From Treponema sp. (GTDB lineage Bacteria; Spirochaetota; Spirochaetia; Treponematales; Breznakiellaceae), in the NCBI GenBank assembly GCA_031254795.1, contig JAIRTS010000001.1, positions 1 to 5,961 of the forward strand: a stretch of 5,961 bases of DNA, read 5' to 3'. Made by a program: the position numbers and the translations under genes. This document shows positions 4,573 through 5,961 of the stretch, piece by piece. The notes beneath the pieces are model-generated. The model was not told the origin of the DNA and searched no databases. It saw only the letters and a program-made list of their open reading frames with translations. Every line of letters begins with the position of its first letter. The first letter of the stretch is position 1.

Positions 4573-5003
4573 TCAGCTTTCTTTGAATAATTCCAACTGA
4601 TCCAGTCGTTTGTCCTCCGCTTCTTGTTCCTGGATATACTTCTTGATTGTCGCTTCGTCCCTCCCGACCGTTGACACATAATATCCTTCTGCCCAGAAGC
4701 TTTGTCCCGCGAAGCCCCGCCTCCTCCCAAGATAATTTCGGGCTGTCGCTATCGCGCTCTTCCCTTTGATATATCCCGCCACTTGGGTTGCTGAATATTT
4801 CGGGGGTGTCTCTATCAGCGCATGGATATGGGGCGGGCGCAAATGGCCTCCCTCTGTCTTGCTTTCTTTCCGCCGCGCCGACTCGTGAAATAGTTCTCCG
4901 AGACATTCCCTTAAGTCTCCGTACAATTTTTTCTTGCGATATTTTGGCGTCCATACCACATGACACTCGCATTCCCATACGTCACGCGTTAGACTCTCTG
5001 CAT
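4573..5003 (-). pseudogene. tnpA: IS200-type transposase TnpA (Y1 HUH), frameshifted after the start
   Basis: The long open part encodes a near-complete IS200 TnpA: ECHVVWTPKYRKKKLYGDL, the HUH metal/active motif PPHIHALI (histidine codons at 4830-4828 and 4824-4822), PPKYSATQVAGYIKGKSAI, FWAEGYYVSTVGRDE, and KKYIQEQEAEDKRLDQL with the likely nucleophilic tyrosine (codon 4638-4636). Such enzymes cut and join single-stranded DNA at the element's hairpin ends. The well-placed ATG at 5003 (behind AGGAGGAGG) reads M-Q-R-V-stop. The family N-terminus ESLTRDVWECECHVVW is one base out of frame and has no start of its own. A one-base loss after ATG-CA explains this. The residue before the HUH histidine, normally Asp, is Pro, and the preceding Met is Arg. 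The gene is probably inactive unless the indel is a sequencing error. Confidence 0.82.
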
Positions 5004-5015
5004 CTTGCGTCGCCT

Positions 5016-5055
5016 CCTCCTGTCCTTTGAACTTTGGCGGCTCACTGGCAGGAGG
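5016..5055 (-). promoter_or_regulatory. tnpA leader hairpin that masks the ribosome site
   Basis: In the minus-strand leader, CCTCCTG (5055-5049) is perfectly complementary to CAGGAGG (5022-5016), which contains the tnpA ribosome site. A further CC/GG pairing is possible past one bulged A. Translation would be blocked when this folds. The same strategy is known for the IS200 transposase message of enteric bacteria. TATAAA (5066-5061) just upstream could be the -10 box and would start the RNA close to the outer arm. Confidence 0.6.
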
Positions 5056-5081
5056 TTCATTTTATAATCCAGGAATTGTCA

Positions 5082-5115
5082 AACCCTTTGAGTTCCCCGG
5101 CAAAGCCGGAGGGTT
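5082..5115 (-). repeat. IS left-end hairpin
   Basis: The stem is built from CCGGC (5097-5101) and GCCGG (5105-5109) around a short AAA loop, with one mismatch and then G-C and G-U pairs outward. A second, outer pairing of AACCC (5082-5086) with GGGTT (5111-5115) is possible. It shares CAAAGCCGGAGGGTT with the right-end hairpin and marks the 5' end of the element relative to tnpA. Confidence 0.65.
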
Positions 5116-5126
5116 ATCTATTTTAA

Positions 5127-5258
5127 TTAACCGCCAGACTCAGCGGCTACCCGATGGAAGAGGGAAAAATCAGGTCCGCCCTGGAAGGGCTCGACCTGTC
5201 CCTTTACTTCAGCAATTTGAACGGCCCTGAATCCTTTTTATCGATACTGTTTGAATAG
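5127..5258 (+). pseudogene. 3' fragment of a host gene next to the insertion sequence
   Basis: A plus-strand frame is open from after a TAA at 5124-5126 to TAG 5256-5258. It reads TARLSGYPMEEGKIRSALEG, then LDLSLYFSNLNGPESFLSIL, then FE, which is fluent protein with GC-rich codons like the dehydrogenase gene beside it. It has no proper start: the internal ATG at 5154 has no ribosome site. It begins exactly where the insertion sequence ends. It is therefore probably the C-terminus of a gene cut by the element or by an associated rearrangement. I do not recognise the family. Its stop lies 7 bp from the stop of the convergent dehydrogenase gene. The frame AAALAGSESQKSFSIVN just left of the element is a conceivable, unproven upstream piece. 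Confidence 0.5.
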
Positions 5259-5265
5259 CCGGCCT

Positions 5266-5961
5266 CTAAATTTCGGGCGCGTTTTCAAGAAGATACGCCT
5301 CCGCCTCGGGACACCAGAGCTGCTTGTTCTTCCCGGTGATCTCCGCCAGGGCTTTCCAGAAGGGATTTTCTTTTCCCTTTTCGGCAAAATCGGCGATGGC
5401 GGTGAGGGGCAGATTTTTGTGGGTGTAGACGAGCTTCTTGCCGCCGGGTATTTTGTCCAGGTTGACGGTGGTTTCGGCCACGGCGTTGAGGCCGCCTACA
5501 TGGGTGATGAGGGACGAGGGGGTCAGGCGTCCATCATTCATCAGGGCGACGGCTTCCTTGAGGTCCTCGGTGTTGCCCGCGGAAGTCCCTACGAGGTGGT
5601 GGGATTCGTAGTGGACATTGTAAAAGTTAAAGTTCGCCGAGAAGGCCGGGTCCGTGGGGCCCGCGAAGAAATTAAGGCAGCCGTCGCTTCCCAAAAGCCC
5701 GCCGCCCATTTCCACCACCGGCTTAACCGGGGCAAAGACAAAGACATCGTTGTAGAGTTTACCCTTGTTGAGTTCTTTCAGGCCGGCCACCGGGTCGGCC
5801 ATTTCTTTGGTGTTCACGTATTCCAGTTTGACACCCTGCTTCGCCGCCTCAGCGGGACTGAAGATGGAAGCCGCCCGTTGGAGTCGGGTGTCGTCGATGT
5901 CGGTAACTACCAGGAGTCCGGGCCTGCGGCCGCCGTGCAGCGCGTAGTCGATGGCCCCAAG
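5266..5961 (-). CDS. SorE-like L-sorbose-1-phosphate reductase family dehydrogenase, C-terminal part (5' end outside window)
   Basis: The frame is open to the window edge. 231 residues of a zinc-type medium-chain dehydrogenase are visible, and full-length relatives are about 400-430. The fragment starts inside the Rossmann fold: LGAIDYALHGGRRPGLLVVTDIDD. The acidic residue after strand 2 (VTD) favours NAD(H). Next come the second half of the fold (DVFVFAPVKPVVEMGGGLLG, CLNFFAGPTD) and the family-typical block FNFYNVHYESHHLVGTSAGN. After that come ITHVGGLNAVAETT, IPGGKKLVYTHKNLPLTAI and a helical tail (FWKALAEITGKN). The GroES-like, zinc-binding N-terminal domain is off the window. In the sor system this enzyme reduces L-sorbose-1-phosphate to glucitol-6-phosphate. 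The actual sugar phosphate here is unknown. The internal GTG at 5817 is not the start. The regular, GC-rich coding sequence marks this as established chromosomal DNA. Confidence 0.88.
   Translation of the reverse strand, partial: LGAIDYALHGGRRPGLLVVTDIDDTRLQRAASIFSPAEAAKQGVKLEYVNTKEMADPVAGLKELNKGKLYNDVFVFAPVKPVVEMGGGLLGSDGCLNFFAGPTDPAFSANFNFYNVHYESHHLVGTSAGNTEDLKEAVALMNDGRLTPSSLITHVGGLNAVAETTVNLDKIPGGKKLVYTHKNLPLTAIADFAEKGKENPFWKALAEITGKNKQLWCPEAEAYLLENAPEI

Larger units (their letters stand above)
4480..5130 (-). mobile_element. IS200-type insertion sequence (IS200/IS605 family), approximate ends
   Basis: A single Y1-transposase gene is flanked by two sub-terminal hairpins. Both contain CAAAGCCGGAGGGTT in the same orientation (4501-4515 and 5101-5115), exactly 600 bp apart. 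Elements of this family are about 600-750 bp, have no terminal inverted repeats, make no target duplication, and carry similar hairpins at both ends. All of that fits here. The left end of the element (5' of tnpA) is at the high coordinate. The exact cleavage points cannot be fixed without a related element or an empty site. The AT-rich TTAATTAA at 5123-5130 and the bases around 4480-4493 are the likely borders. The broken tnpA suggests that this copy can move only if helped in trans. Confidence 0.8.

Noticed and set aside
4532..4978. Minus-strand frame of 148 codons across the transposase
   Set aside because: Off-frame reading. The neighbouring frame carries all IS200 TnpA motifs.
5027..5230. 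Plus-strand frame starting MNFGGSLAGG
   Set aside because: It runs through the IS left-end hairpin and is out of frame with the fluent C-terminal fragment ending at 5258.

Overview
The window looks like an accessory, patchwork region of a Gram-negative bacterial chromosome. A host-associated spirochaete (Treponema-like) is my best guess. That guess rests on the small secreted proteins and lipoproteins and on a fragment of an Asp-box beta-propeller surface protein of a kind common in gut treponemes. No rRNA or core marker gene is present, so the assignment is inference. GC-rich, regular coding DNA lies at both ends and in the propeller scrap. The middle (about 600-4480) is AT-richer and holds small genes, almost all on the minus strand.

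Layout. At 2-586 (+) is the 3' end of an unrecognised gene that enters from the left. It converges on a 251-residue lipoprotein gene (687-1442, -), with a long hairpin between the two stops. Next comes a compact RelB/RelE-type toxin-antitoxin operon (1522-2014, -), whose leader carries a perfect 11-bp inverted repeat plus a further half-site. Behind it lies a GC-rich 3' scrap of a beta-propeller gene (2078-2290, +). Then come two minus-strand two-gene operons. One encodes a secreted 171-residue protein and a small membrane protein with a C-terminal zinc ribbon (2341-3269). The other encodes a SocA/Panacea-domain antitoxin and an overlapping 117-residue protein that is probably its toxin (3430-4276). 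A 37-bp repeat with an internal hairpin lies downstream of each operon, and the hairpin arm nearest the gene starts exactly 46 bp past the stop codon in both.

At about 4480-5130 is an IS200-type insertion sequence (-). It has paired end hairpins, a leader hairpin that can hide the tnpA ribosome site, and a tnpA reading frame broken just after its start codon. It abuts a 3' gene fragment (5127-5258, +), which suggests that the element interrupted a host gene. At the right edge is the C-terminal part of a SorE-like (L-sorbose-1-phosphate reductase family) medium-chain dehydrogenase (5266-5961, -).

How it fits together. Two toxin-antitoxin modules, a mobile element, gene scraps and dispersed hairpin repeats point to a recombination-prone island between metabolic genes. 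The most interesting candidate system is the Panacea antitoxin with its divergent partner. Two genes (2754-3269 and tnpA) look one base out of frame right at the start. Each may be a true mutation or an assembly indel.
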